From Corylus avellana (Eukaryota; Streptophyta; Magnoliopsida; Fagales; Betulaceae): a stretch of DNA of 64,000 nt. Made by a program: the position numbers and the translations under genes. The DNA lies in NCBI RefSeq assembly GCF_901000735.1, contig NC_081547.1, positions 23,986,046-24,050,045 on the forward strand. The letters run 5' to 3'. Below the pieces are notes generated by a model. That model ran no database searches, was not told the DNA's origin, and saw only the letters and a list, made by a program, of their open reading frames with translations. The stretch's first letter is position 1; each line of letters begins with the position of its first letter. This document shows positions 23,644-35,963 of the stretch, piece by piece.

Positions 23644-24712
23644 TAATTATTCTCAACATTCCATGTTAAAATATGGGCCACCCCCAACGACGTTTAGGGG
23701 GTGGCCAGGCCACCCTCGATGGGCCTCATGGGTCCACCCCAAGGTACTTTAGGGGTGGTGCGACCACCACCTGCAGCGGGTGGCCGACCAGCCCCTACAA
23801 CTCAAGGGTTTTCCAATTTTATTTATTTATTTATTTGAAAAACAAAATGTGGGGTTTTAGATAATTTTGGTTCAACTCCAATTAAAATACATATGTTATT
23901 GCCAAACTAAGAAATATGAATAACTATTCTATTCCATTTTCATCTATTCTTAATACTAGCTATTCATTTTCTTAACAGAATACACATTCTGCGAATCAAA
24001 GAAGGCCTAAGACCTCTGAGATAAAGAAAAAGAAAAATAGAAAGTCACATTAATCACACGAGTTACTAAATTCATAATTTCACGTGAACTTGCTTGGCTG
24101 CAACTTATCTTTGTGGGATTTTTGTTGATTGGACCTACTGAAATAAATGGTTCACGATTGGCGCTGACAATAATAGGAACAATGGTCTTCATCGACATAG
24201 CTCGCTTCGGCTTCTAGTTCGTCAAGAGCTGGTCCAATGAAATTAGAAACAGAAAATCTAATGACAGAGAACAACCTTTTTGTGTGGTTTTCCTTGCCAA
24301 ATATAGTAGGCTAGTGTTGCATATCTACTTGTCGGAAAAGCCTTGAGCATGCATGAATTAAGGTTGTTAGCTTTTTGGGAGTATGTGAACTTGAAAAAAC
24401 TCTAAACTGTGGCATGTAATTCTAATAATATTGCTTCCTATTTTCACCTTTATAGTTTATAGTCAAAGCTATTTCTCAATTTGGTCATAGGTGAACCTCA
24501 ATGTGAAAATTCTGATTAAAAGGCTCTGTTTGTTTCACCATAAAATGATTTACAGAAAATGTTTTACATATTTACGGGTGTTTGACGCGACGTAAAATAA
24601 TAGTCAATGAAAAATATTTTCCCTTTAATCGAAAATTTTTCTTTAATTTTAGAAAAATGATTTACTGTTTTCAAAACCGTAAACTAATTTTCGACTTTGA
24701 GCATCTCATTCT

Positions 24713-26357
24713 CACTACAAAAATATAATTTTTTTGTAACGGCCCATTAGTGACGTGTTAAGCCTGTTGACACGTTACTAACGGTTAGTAACGTGTCATT
24801 AGTAACGTGGCTGGCAGGTTGCAAAATTGGAAGTTACTAAATTGGAAGTTACTAATGGGAATTTAGTAACGTGTCAATTTCTGACACGTCACCCTTTAGT
24901 AACGTGTCAGAAATTGACACGTTACTAAAGTTTAGTAACGTGTCAAACTTAACACGTTACTAAGCTTTAGTAACGTGTCAATTTCTGACACGTTACTAAA
25001 GTTTAAAAAATTAATTAAAAAATATATATTTCAAATTTATTTCTGGATTTTTTTTTTTCAAATAATATTATGGAATTCCAAACCCAGATTTCAAATAAAA
25101 TCATATTCGAATTTGATTTTCAAAATTCCAAACCCAGATTTCAAATAACATCATATTCGAATCTAATTTTCAAAAATTCAAACCCAGCAAATAAAAATTT
25201 ATTTGACAAAAAAAGAATTAATTGAACTTTGAATAGATCAATAGATTCAAACTCAGCAGCAAAAATTAATTTAAGCAAAAAATTTCAAAAGTTTTGAACT
25301 TAGAATCTAATTTTACTACTCACTCACTGTGTGGAGTTGGAAACCTACAACACCAAAAATCAGAAACCTACAACACCAAAGAACCAGAAAAATCAGTAGG
25401 TTTAAAAGTTAAGACAAATGACAAAAAAATCAATAAGAAAAATTACTCATTAAAGTATATAATGTCTGATCCTTAAGTGGATTCAACCTGAAAAATCAAA
25501 CCAAACCAACCAAAAAATTCAGACCCAGAAAAATTTCAAACCCAACAGCAAAAGAAATTTCAAAATTCCAAACCCAGCAGCCAAAACAAATTTCAACACC
25601 CCAAACTCAGCAGAAAAAAAAAAAATGTTAGATCTTCGATCGCTTCTCTTTTTCATCTTCTTCTTATCTTCTCTTTTTTTCTCTTCTCCTTTTCTTTTTC
25701 TTCTTCCCATATGAGAGAAGAGAGAGCTGCCATGGGCGTGAGAGCAAAAGAGAGAAAAAGAGAAGAAAGAAGAAGTACGGCCAGGATGAAGAAAAAAGAG
25801 GGAAGAAATAAAAAAAATAATTGACAACTTTAGTAACGTGTCAAATTTGACACGTTACCAATGGGAAATTTGAAAAAATAAATAAAAAAAATTTGAAAAC
25901 TTTAGTAACGTGTCAAATTTGACACGTTACCATTTGGTAACGTGTTAGCTTTGACACGTCACTAAATGGTAACGTGTTAAATTTGACACGTTACCAATGG
26001 GAAATTTGAAAAAATAAATAAAAAAATTTTGAAAACTTTAGTAACGTGTCAAATTTGACACGTTACCATTTGGTAACGTGTCAAAGCTGACACGTCACTA
26101 AATGGTAACGTGTCAACTTTGACACGTTACTAAAGTTGTCAATTTTTTTTTAATTTTCGGAACAATGACGTGTCAAATTTGACACGTTACCATTTTGTAA
26201 CGTGTCATCTTTGACACGTCACCAAATGGTAACGTGTTAACTTTAACACGTTACCAAATACTTTGGTAACGCGTGAAAAAGTGCCACGTCACCAAATAGT
26301 GACGTGTGAAAAAATCCTGCACAATAGGCACGTTACTAATAACACATTTTTTTGTAG
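24713..26357. mobile_element. CACTA-like non-autonomous element with GTAACGTGTC palindrome array
   Basis: It begins CACTACAAAAATATAATTTT and ends ACATTTTTTTGTAG, an inverted terminus lacking the last TG. Arrays of GTAACGTGTC and its reverse complement GACACGTTAC fill about 24730-25000 and 25825-26330, many arranged as perfect palindromes around AAATTT or TTTCTGA. The middle (25020-25820) is AT-rich with repeated CAAACCCAG phrases and a purine/pyrimidine-biased tract, and encodes no transposase. Dense inverted motifs near both ends resemble the subterminal transposase-binding repeats of CACTA elements. No 3-bp target duplication is visible, and the right end coincides with the start of the segmental duplication. 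Confidence 0.75.
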
Positions 26358-28715
26358 CACTAGCTTTTGTGGTCATTTTGCATTCAAAATTTTCTCAGTA
26401 ATAAGTTGGTAGACATCTCAATCGTGGTGATGGAAGTGCTGATGATACCATGCTTGTAGCTTTCATTAGTCTTGCATTGCATTCATCTTTGAACTTTCCT
26501 GGTTAATGACAAAAGAAAGGTGATAATGCGTGGAAGAAAAATTAGGGTTCTGATTGGATTAAATTGATACAACCGTCGGGTAGTACACTTTCTTTTTGGA
26601 AATATCATTTATAACGACCAGTCATCAATAGGTTCTTTCATGGGTCTCACATTCGCTTGTATTTTTGTTGGATCAAGATTCCCTACAATTTTTAAAAAAT
26701 TGTAAATTATCAGATTACAGAATTTATGCCGTTTATAGGTATTGAAACGCTTGAAAAATGTCGTTTATTAAAAATGTAGCATGTTACTGTTGAGAATTAA
26801 GTATATTTTTATTAGGTTCTTGTTTTTTATGTTGTAAAAAAACTTTGAGCTATAATTTCAAGAAAATTGTAGATTCTTAATTAGGCCATTTCTAGGGCAT
26901 CAAAACGCTTGAAAAATGCTATCTATTAAAAAGGTAGCATGTTACAATTGAGAATTGAATATATTTTCTTAAGGTTCTTGTTCTCTATGTTGTAAAAAAA
27001 CTTTGAGCCAAAAAAATCATCTTTTAATTTTATGAAAAAGAAGTGTCTCTGCAAAAGTGAAAAAAAAAAAAACATTTTGAAAAGAAAACTCTTTTTGCCT
27101 GCCTCAATAAAAATGTGGCATTTTTAAAGTGTTTTGATACCTAAAAATACCTTAATTTCATAATTTGAAAATTGTAGACCATCCTAATTCCTTTCTATTT
27201 TTTTTTTTTTTTTTTGTGGTATAAAATTCAATAAAATGGGTTATGTTAAATGGGGTTGAGCACATATATTTAAGTTATTGGTTTTTCTATGATACACGAT
27301 TATTTTTTGTTAAAATATTTATTTATTTTCAATGTTCAAGGGCGGGTAAAAATCATGAGGATAAGAGTGAGAGTTTGAGAATAAGGTCACGTAAGACCAC
27401 TTTGAGTGATCGATGAGTGATGGTTATAATTGTTTGACTATTTGGACAAATGGATGCTGTATTTGAGTATTCTCATGATTATTTGATAATTGTATATGTC
27501 GATTTGGACATGATGTATTGAGATTTGAGCATTATGTAGCATATCTTGACAATATCAAAGTAGTCCAAGTAATTTTATTTGTTGGTTTAATAGTATTTTG
27601 CTGAATATATGAATGAACGATCGATTGGATTTTAGATGTAGAGAACAGCATCTTAATAATATACAAAAATATTATTGGTGTTTTTAATAATTACATAAGT
27701 GGACGTTTACATAATATTAGTAAGATGATATTTAGTATTACTCTATTTTTTTAAAAAAAATTAAAAAAAAAAAAAAAAAAAAAAGCACGGACATTAATGT
27801 TGTTGGAATATTTTGGTAAATTATTACATAAGCGCATGTTGTGCTTTGGCATCATATGTGAAAATGTATGGCTTAAAATTTGTCCACGTACGTACGTATG
27901 ATTAAAAAAAAAAAGAGGCGTAAATTGAAGTACGATAAAATGTTTCATGTAATGCTGTAAATGAAGAGAAAATAATATATGTTTAGAATCTGTCCACGCG
28001 TATGGTCTAGATTAATGGGAGTAAACCAGTTATATAACTTGCTTCTACTGCAGGAACTAGAACAGAAACAATCAGATTTTTCAGCTTTCTTTTCCACTGA
28101 TTTTCTGCAGGAAAATCAGCGACGCTTTCTTAGCTACCCTTTTTGTCGTGTTTTGAAATATCCGGCCAACACTTCTGAAAAAAGGCAAAAGAAATGGTGT
28201 TTCCTGCAACAACAGGAGGAGGCGGCGACGGTTGGGCAGACATGAAGAGCATCACCCTTCAAGTGCTCAAGGGGCGGTGGTTCGTGGTGTTCACAACATG
28301 TCTGTTGATGTCCGTCTCCGGAGCGAGCTACATGTTCGGCCTCTACTCCAACGAGATCAAATCCACACTCGGCTACGACCAGACAACTCTCAATTTGCTT
28401 GGCTTCTTCAAGGACTTGGGTTCCAACATAGGTACCGTTAAATCATTATCTCAATACGTTCAATCACCACTTATTTAAAAAAAATTAAAAGTATATATTC
28501 ACAATGATAAAGTAAAGTTTTTTCTTTTTTTCTTTGGTGTTTAGACTAGCTGGTTGCTACAGTCAATTTTGTTTGGTCGTGGAGTTTTTGTAATTGGCTG
28601 GTTGCTTGTATTAGTCTAAGTTGTTGAATGAAATTTTTTCTTATTCATAAATAAAATGATCAAATTTAAAAGAGCCACTTTTAAAATGAAGCAAGCATTA
28701 AATTCTTAATATCTT
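26358..28715 (+). repeat. Segmental duplication, copy 2 (contains gene E 5' end)
   Basis: It matches 15031-17373 from CACTAGCTTTTGTGG through the promoter, exon 1 and the first part of intron 1 of gene E. This copy continues into an intact second exon. Confidence 0.93.
28031..28037 (+). promoter_or_regulatory. Probable TATA box of gene E
   Basis: TATATAA lies about 160 bp before the ATG and is conserved in the duplicate at 16690-16696. Confidence 0.4.
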
Positions 28716-30649
28716 TCTATACTTTAATTAATTATAATTTTTTATTAGTTTTAAACCATTATATAATAAGCTTAAAAAATAAACGGACGAGAAAGTAACC
28801 TTAGATAAATGGGTCTTTGACTTTTTTTGAAAAGTAAAACTTTTGATTTTTAGCGGACTGGAAAGTAAGCTCACAGCAAAGTAAAAAAAAAAAAAAAAAG
28901 CTTAAAAAATTATAACTTCCACTTTTTCGGCTCTAGGTATGTTTAAGGAGTATATATGACAACCGTTAAAAATGGATTGGAGCTTGTTAATAAACCGATA
29001 TTTTTTTTTAGTTTTGTTACATTTTTAGTGAAAAAGTACATGTAAAAAGCTCATTGTGAATGTTTAAGAAAAAAAAAAAAATTAATAATGTAATTTATAT
29101 TTTAACAGGTATCCTGTCTGGCCTAATCAACCAAGTGACACCGCCATGGGTGGTCTTAGTAGTTGGTGGAGTTCTGAATTTTTTTGGTTACTTCATGATA
29201 TGGCTGGCCGTGACCAAAAGAATTGGCAAGCCTAGTGTGTGGAACATGTGCTTGTACATTTGTATTGGTGCAAATTCCCATACTTTCACCAACACTGGAG
29301 CGCTCGTCACCAGCGTGATGAACTTCCCAGAGAGCCGTGGAATGGTGATGGGGCTTAATAACGGCTATATCGGTCTGAGCGCAGCGATTATCACGCAATT
29401 ATTCCACGCCTTCCTTGGCGGCGACACCAAGTCTTTGATCTTGCTAATGGCGTCTCTTCCAATGGCCGTATCCTGCACTTTTCTCCGTGTCATTCGGGTT
29501 CTGAAGGGTGGTGTTCGGCAACCTAACGAAATTAGAGTTTTCTGCAATTTCCTCTGCGTTTCACTTTGTCTTGCTGGGTTTTTGATGGTTATGATTATTG
29601 TACAAAACAATGTCACCTTCACGCAAACAGAGTATGGTGCCAGTGTCGGCGTGACGTTTTTCTTGTTATTTCTCCCCATTGTTGTCGTCGTCAAGCAAGA
29701 GTATAAGATTTGGAAGATCAACAAGAAAGTTGTCAATGATCCTTCACCGTTGAAAGTAATCACTCAGCTTGAGCCTTCACCATCATCAATTTCGGCTACT
29801 GAAGAATTGACTGCAGAAAATCAAGCTTCCTGTTGGAAAACAATGTTCCGACAGCCGGATAGAGGGGAGGATTATACAATACTCCAAGCACTTTTCAGCA
29901 TTGACATGTTGCTGCTGTTCTTAGCGACAATTTGCGGCCTCGGGGGGACTTTAACGGTAATGGACAACTTGGGACAAATTGGAACATCCTTAGGATATCC
30001 GCTTGCAAGTATAAGCAATTTCGTGTCACTTTCAGGCATATGGAACTATCTAGGAGTTGTTGTCGCAGGTGTGGTGGCAGAAATTTTTGTGACAAAATAC
30101 AAGTTTCCTCGTCCTCTTATGCACACTTTAATCCTCCTTTTATCATGTGTTGGTTATCTTCTAATCGCGTTTAATGTCAAACATGCACTTTATTTTGCAT
30201 CTATAATCTTGGGGGCTTGCTGTGGAGCACAATGGCCGCTAGTTTTCACAATAATTTCTGAACTTTTTGGCCTAAAATACTACTCTGTTCTGTACAACTT
30301 CGGGGCACTGGCTAGCCCAATTGGGTCTTATTTGCTCAATGTGAGTGTCACTGGGTATTTATATGACCGGGAAGCTATGAAGCAACTAGCTGCATTGGGA
30401 CTCAAGAGGCAGCCTGGGGAAGAACTAAATTGTAGTGGGGGGGAGTGCTATAGATTGTCTTTCATTATTCTCACTGTTGTGACATTGTTTGGTACAATTG
30501 CTTCACTTTTCTTGGTGCTCAGGACTATGAAATTTTACAAGAGTGACATCTATAAGAAGTTCCGAGAGGTAAAAGCCACCGAGACAGGACGGGTGATTGG
30601 CCAAGATGGAGTTGGAATGTCAGTGGTTACTCGAGGGGAAAAGGAATAG
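28194..30649 (+). CDS. NFD4-like nodulin/MFS transporter (gene E), two exons
   Basis: Exons 28194-28431 and 29109-30649 join in phase (a split Gly codon) to give about 592 aa. Exon 1 carries the start of the nodulin-like domain (GRWFVVFTTCLLMSVSGASY, LGYDQTTLNLLGFFKDLGSN). Exon 2 carries the rest (NFPESRGMVMGLNNGYIGLS) and the MFS half (RGEDYTILQALFSID, LTVMDNLGQIGTSLGYP, FGLKYYSVLYNFGALASPIG), ending SDIYKKFREVKATE. About 12 membrane spans are expected; substrate unknown. The 677-bp intron sits inside the nodulin-like domain, where B and C have none, and E lacks the intron of B. Small differences from the family, such as ECYRLSF where others have ECFKLSF, leave the frame open. It appears functional. 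Confidence 0.9.
28432..29108 (+). other. Intron of gene E
   Basis: GT donor at 28432 and TTTTAACAG acceptor ending at 29108. The first 284 bp are shared with locus D through the segmental duplication; the rest is unique here. Confidence 0.85.
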
Positions 30650-31040
30650 TTCTCTCCGTTTGAAGTGAAATGAAGAGACACAATTTCATCCTTAGAATAA
30701 AATCTTTAACATAAAATAACTCATATCCATTTAACTTGAAATGGAGAAAGATGTACTTCCACTGGAGGGGAGAAGTGTACGTTTGAATATACTTCCATTG
30801 ATGAATGAAAGGGATTGATAGATATGTTGCTCCCACTTTTGTTATGCAAAGTCTATTCTTTCTTTGTTTTCCTTGCAAGTCATCTTCTGCTTTGATGCTC
30901 AATTATCAATAAAAATTAAAATAAAAACAAAAACAAATGCAAAAGAGGTTCTATAATTATTTGCAAAAATTTATAGTCTAACGCTCCCCTTAAGTCCAAC
31001 ACATGTAATATATGCCAGTGGTAAAGTCTAAACTCACAGG

Positions 31041-31538
31041 TAGGGGTGGGTATCGGTTATAACGATACCGGTAAACCTATTTTCGATAATTAACCGAAAT
31101 TATCAGTTAATTTAGTTAATTAACCAATAACATTTCGATAAGAAATCATTTCAAAAATTTTGGTTAAAACGGTTAATCGATTAATAATGGTTCGGTTAAT
31201 CGGTTAACCATGAGTTTGTTTAATTGGGCTAAAAATTGATTATTTTGGGGCCCAAATTGCTTTTTGGGATAAAATAGCTTATTGAACAAAAAAAAAAAAA
31301 ATTAAATGTGCCCACTAATTAATACAATAAAAGGCTACCATACACATGTTCAGCAAAAAAAAAATTCTTATTAGTTAATCGATTAACCGATAAAAAAATA
31401 ATTATACCGATTAACCAAATCGAACCGACTTTGGTATAAAAATCCTCAACCGATTACCGACCGACTTCTGGCCGTAGGCAGTTAATGTCGATTCAGTCGC
31501 AGTCGGTAGACGATAGACGGTTAATATGCCCATCCTTA
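31041..31538. mobile_element. hAT-type MITE
   Basis: The 498-bp element has ends TAGGGGTGGGTAT and, reversed, TAAGGATGGGCAT. It is flanked by CTCACAGG (31033-31040) and CTCACAAG (31539-31546), an 8-bp target duplication with one mismatch. The interior is full of CGGTTAATCGGTTAACC-like inverted phrases and has no coding capacity. Confidence 0.8.
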
Positions 31539-31924
31539 CTCACAAGACAACCAATAAAGACCAAGGCCTTAATCAATTATAATTCTCAATAATTGTAAAA
31601 GACTTTGGCGTCCAGCTTAGCCAATAACTCAATTAAAATCAAAGTTTAGTTGCTCTTTGGTTTTCCAAAGAGATGTGAGTATATAATAAAGGTAACCTAT
31701 TGGAATTGTTGCAAAATTCTAAATTACTTTGTTCTTATTGTATTTTGTCCTCAATCAATCACAGCATTAACGAGTCATCTTCTCTCTATTTTTTCGTCAA
31801 TTTTCTTATGTAAAATTTATTAAATTACAAATTAATGTGACACTTTACATTCAATGAATTGTGCATTTTTTAGGCTAGACATGTGAAGATGGGCTCAATA
31901 ATAGACCTGATAGCTAGGTCTCTA

Positions 31925-32700
31925 TTTTTATTTATTTATTTATTTATTTTTTTAAATATGGAACTTCCATTAATGAAATTTCACGATTATAAAGCTCTTA
32001 CATCACTCAGCATACGGCTCTGAAAAATTATAGCCAAAAGCTATGAAGTTATAAAGTCATAAAAATGACTTCAAGCTTCCGCTAACCCATGTACAATTAC
32101 ATTTAAAGATCAAATCTACTTCATGCAAACTAGATCTACGGTATAGGTAGCCCAAATACAAAAACAAAAATAAAAAACAACTAGAAACTAAAAATTCGGC
32201 CGTGAGAGTTAAGCCCCCACACTGATCTACTACATCCTCAACCCGAAGATCAGGATAACAAATCCATCCTCAACTTGAAGGTCAGGACAAACAAAAACAA
32301 AAACTCCACAAGCAGTAGCGGAAGGAGCACGGCATCGTAAACATCTTTTCGAAAGACACGCCAGGCTGGATGCAGGACCTCTGCGGTTCGTCCCCTCAAA
32401 ATTACAAGAAAAAAAAAAAATTAAGGCAAAAAATAATAATTTAAGATATTTTTTGCTTATTAGTCCATCCCCAAAAATTTTTTTGCCTTGGGTTCCCCCA
32501 AATTCAAAGCTAGCTTCGTCCCTGAAACACGCCTTGGTTGAAGAAGACGATCAGATCTAAGGTTGAAGAGACTAGATCTAAAGCAACCCACCAAAAACGG
32601 AGACCAAAAGAACCTACAAAGAAGACACCGAGCACTGCTACCGTAAAAGGGGAAGAGGGAAGATCTTGATCTTTCCTCCACTTGAAATTCTCCTTGCTAG
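31925..32700 (-). mobile_element. Non-LTR (LINE-like) retroelement 3' remnant
   Basis: Read on the minus strand the sequence ends with TTTCATTAATGGAAGTTCC followed by an AAATAAATAA tail at about 31925-31955, a typical retroposon 3' end. The block containing TCATAGC and TTATAA phrases at 31975-32110 recurs in diverged form at 47640-47880. No reverse transcriptase is visible, and a smaller insertion seems to lie at about 32395-32525. Classification is by layout only. Confidence 0.4.
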
Positions 32701-33535
32701 GTCTCCTTGTTGATTTGTATGAATTTTTTTTTTTTTTTTTTATTAGTATGAAAAGTTTGTTTTCAAAGTTAAAGTTTATTTTTTGCCCTTATCAATAGGT
32801 GTATAAGAATATGCTTTATTATTATTATTATTATTATTGTTTAAAAAAAAAAAAATTTATCAGGCATTATCATGATACTTCAGTTACAAAATGAAAAAGC
32901 ATTATGTTATCATATAAAGATCTCTGAATAGTTAAATAAAATTATATGATCTAAATTATTTTGAGATAATTAAAATATATATAAACACTACTAAGAAGTT
33001 AAAGGAGCATATACCCTCCTGGAAATGGGTGTCAAAGAAATAGACAAAATGGTAGATTGCATCAAATTAAAAGTTCGATGGGTGAAATTGAGAATTTTTT
33101 AAATTTGGAAGGGTCTTCTCAAAATGTGTGGTAGTTCAGTGTTCATTTGTGAAATTTTCCCTAATTGAAAAAAAAAAATTAAAATAAAATAAAATAAACA
33201 AAGGGTAAAAGCCTAAAAAGAAAAATGAGAGGGGGCCATTTGGCATGTTATGAGGGTTTTTATTTTTTTCTCTTATTTTATTTCATCATGTCTAATCATT
33301 TGCTTCTTGGTTATATATATCCTGTAGTCTAATCTTTGGAGGTTACGTGTCAGTGTCAATAGATCCGATTGCATCGAGTTATATACTTTAGAAAGCACAA
33401 ATTAACATTTAAGAACAACGTTCTCACATGATTCTATAACATTGTGATATTTTTTTCATACTCCATTTTTCATCATTTATATTCTAAAAAAGTTGAAAAC
33501 TATGTTTTAGGGAAGCTTGAAAATGAGGTTTGTTT

Positions 33536-33652
33536 TGTCCCCAATGGGTAAATCAATCGCCTGGGGACCACGCAGCGATCCACGCCTAATGAAGCAAATA
33601 TTAATAGTTCGAATTCCTCACCTTGTGTGGACATGTCAAAAACAAAATCAGG
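33536..33652 (+). mobile_element. tRNA-derived SINE copy
   Basis: A tRNA-like head (GGTAAATCAATCGCCTGGGG) is followed by B box AGTTCGAATTCC (33606-33617), CCTTGTGTGGACATGTC and an A-rich tail. The 3' region resembles the SINE at 22905-23016. Flanks AAATGAGGTTTGTT and AAATCAGGTTTTTC could be a decayed target duplication. Confidence 0.6.
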
Positions 33653-34058
33653 TTTTTCTTCTTTCAAAAAAGCTATTTCAGGCTTTTTCTATAGATAAGT
33701 AGGGGAGAAAACCAAATTTCGGTTAGCAGTTTTAACCGGGGTACCCGGTTGGTATTATTTAAATACCGGAACCAGTAACCGGCTAACCGGTTCCTCCTCC
33801 TTAAGCCAGAAGTCAAAAAAAAAAAAAAAAAATTATATATATATATATCCTACAGAGACTTGGTTGTGTTACAAGATGAGATCACAAGCTCACGTTGCTG
33901 AGGATAAGGAGGCAGACGGTTTGCACAAGGAGTGTTATGCAGCAAGATGCTTATGTGGAGGATAAGTTGAGTTGTTGAACCATGCAACAGAAGATGGGAT
34001 AAGGAGAATATGCATACTTTTCTTTTTCTTTTTTAATTTCTAGGATTTTTTTGTCTTT

Positions 34059-34110
<52 letters not shown>

Positions 34111-35963
34111 TTATGGGTGTTTTTGTCTTTTTGCAAGACAAAAGGGATGTATTGCAATTTCCTAGTTTGTGGGGACATTATTTCTATCGAAGGTTTGATA
34201 AGACATTACAAATTACATGGTAATAGAAGAGAATATGCATATTTTTCCTAAAATAAAAATAGCATACATAAGCATGATTTCTACTAAAAAAACAAAAATG
34301 AAAAAAATAATGAGTGGAGGAAATCAGATGAGAAATTTATAAACTTAGATTTCTTTTTATTATTATTATTATTATTGGGAAATGGCATGTTTTCTAATCA
34401 AGAAAGTTTGAATGTGAGTGATAATCAAACGGTGTGCCGTTTATGGGAAGTATACGAGAATGATTCAACCGTCTGCCGTTGTCTAGCCAAAACGAATGGA
34501 AAATGAATGCCCAACACTATCAATTAGGAATTGTGAAAAATGTTGAATGAAAGATTATGAAACTAACAATTAAGACACGCACTTATAAAAAAAAAAAAAA
34601 AACAATTAAGACACGCAGGCATGCATGTTTGTGACCCCCACAACATGTGATTTCCTTTTTGGCTATTTTATGGATTTTCCAATGAGATATGCTATACAAT
34701 TTTATTTTATTTTTTTAATTTTTTTTGACAAACGTTAGGTGTAATTCACAATTGAAAAATCGACTTGCAAGAGAATGATACGCAAGAGCTTATGTATACA
34801 TAGTTAATTTTACTTAAGCCATGTGAGACACTTAGGATCGTAACATTTATTTACGTCTTATTAATATTTAATTTTTAAGAGTTAAGGGTGTTTTTGTAAT
34901 TCAATAAATAGATGTTGCCTAATATTATTTTGGGTAAATCAATAAACAAGTGTGACACTAGGGTTTAACTGTGAGTTTATTTAAGTAAGATTTGCACTCC
35001 AATTGAGGCAATAAACACAGCTGCCCAAATTGCTCTGAGGAGAGACTCATCTTATTAGTGATGATGAGATTCTCAGCCTCTAGTTCAACTTGGAATTTCT
35101 ATACTACTTCTTGTTCTTTGTTTGTTTTGATATTCAACCTACATCACACTTGGAAGCTTCCATAGTATGTAAAAATAATAACACATATAATCTATATCTA
35201 TATGCAAGGGATTTACTCAGATATGATACAGCGCCAAGTCATGAGGATTTTTTTTTTTTTTTTTTGAAAACATGATATAAATTAAGTAGTTGTTGGTAGG
35301 ACCTCCAAGATGTATATATGGGGTTCAATATATGCTTGCAATGTTCCAGCATACAAGACTATATATATATATATATTCTCCCTTGATTGATAAGCAATAC
35401 GCCTGTTTATCTTAACGCTTATTTAATATTCTTTTATGCTCTATCCTTCAACTTGACGTAGCGAAAGTGACAAACGTGAAAGAGAAACTGTGTTCTCAAA
35501 GCACACACAATGAACACATGTTGATAGAGAAAACTGATAATATTATATATATAAGAAAGCAGTTTATTTCAATACAAATGATCCCAATTTATAATGAAAT
35601 TATAAAGTTACAAAAGGGTAAAATATTATAAGAATGGAAATAAACAAAAGAAACAAAATGTAATAATTATGAAAATACTTGGTGCCAAAGGAAATCCTAA
35701 TTTATGGAAATACTTGGGATCAAAGAAAATCGAAAGATGTAAATCTTCTAGACGAAAAATCAGAAAATTAGAGAAATTAAGTTATTTGTAACATATTTTC
35801 TAGTTCCTATATGTAATTTGAGATATTTGAATGGATAATAGAATGGATTTGCATGATTTAGGAGAGAATGAAATGAATGATGTGTTTGGATCGATGAATA
35901 CGAATAGACTAGATTGATAAACCTTGACTGTTTGACATACTCAAGAATCTCCAAGAGGTTACA

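Larger units (their letters stand above)
21938..28193. other. Transposon-rich region between the small peptide gene and gene E
   Basis: It holds a SINE (22905-23016), a Harbinger-like MITE (23129-23643) with a related fragment to about 24010, hAT-like sequence from about 24536, the large CACTA-like element (24713-26357) and copy 2 of the segmental duplication (26358-28715). Near-repeats of CCCTTGGTAAAGAAGGCCA occur at about 22323 and 22733. No further gene is supported. Confidence 0.5.
30650..34762. other. Intergenic region between gene E and the RLP locus
   Basis: No gene is supported. It contains a hAT MITE (31041-31538), a LINE-like 3' region (about 31925-32700), a SINE (about 33536-33650), a possible hAT MITE fragment beginning TAGGGGAGAAAACC at about 33700, and long A and T runs (34067-34102). 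Confidence 0.5.

Noticed and set aside
25519..25827. 102-aa minus-strand frame rich in Phe, Ser, Arg and Lys
   Set aside because: It comes from a purine/pyrimidine-biased low-complexity tract inside the CACTA-like element and resembles no protein.
24730..26330. Regularly spaced short repeats that might suggest a CRISPR array or satellite
   Set aside because: Units alternate in orientation with irregular spacing inside an element with CACTA-type ends in a plant genome; this fits transposon subterminal repeats.
35090..35275. 61-aa and 104-aa frames upstream of the RLP exons, present twice
   Set aside because: They have homopolymer runs and no domain, and their repetition is due to the duplicated block. 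I also looked for an RLP signal peptide exon here and found none.
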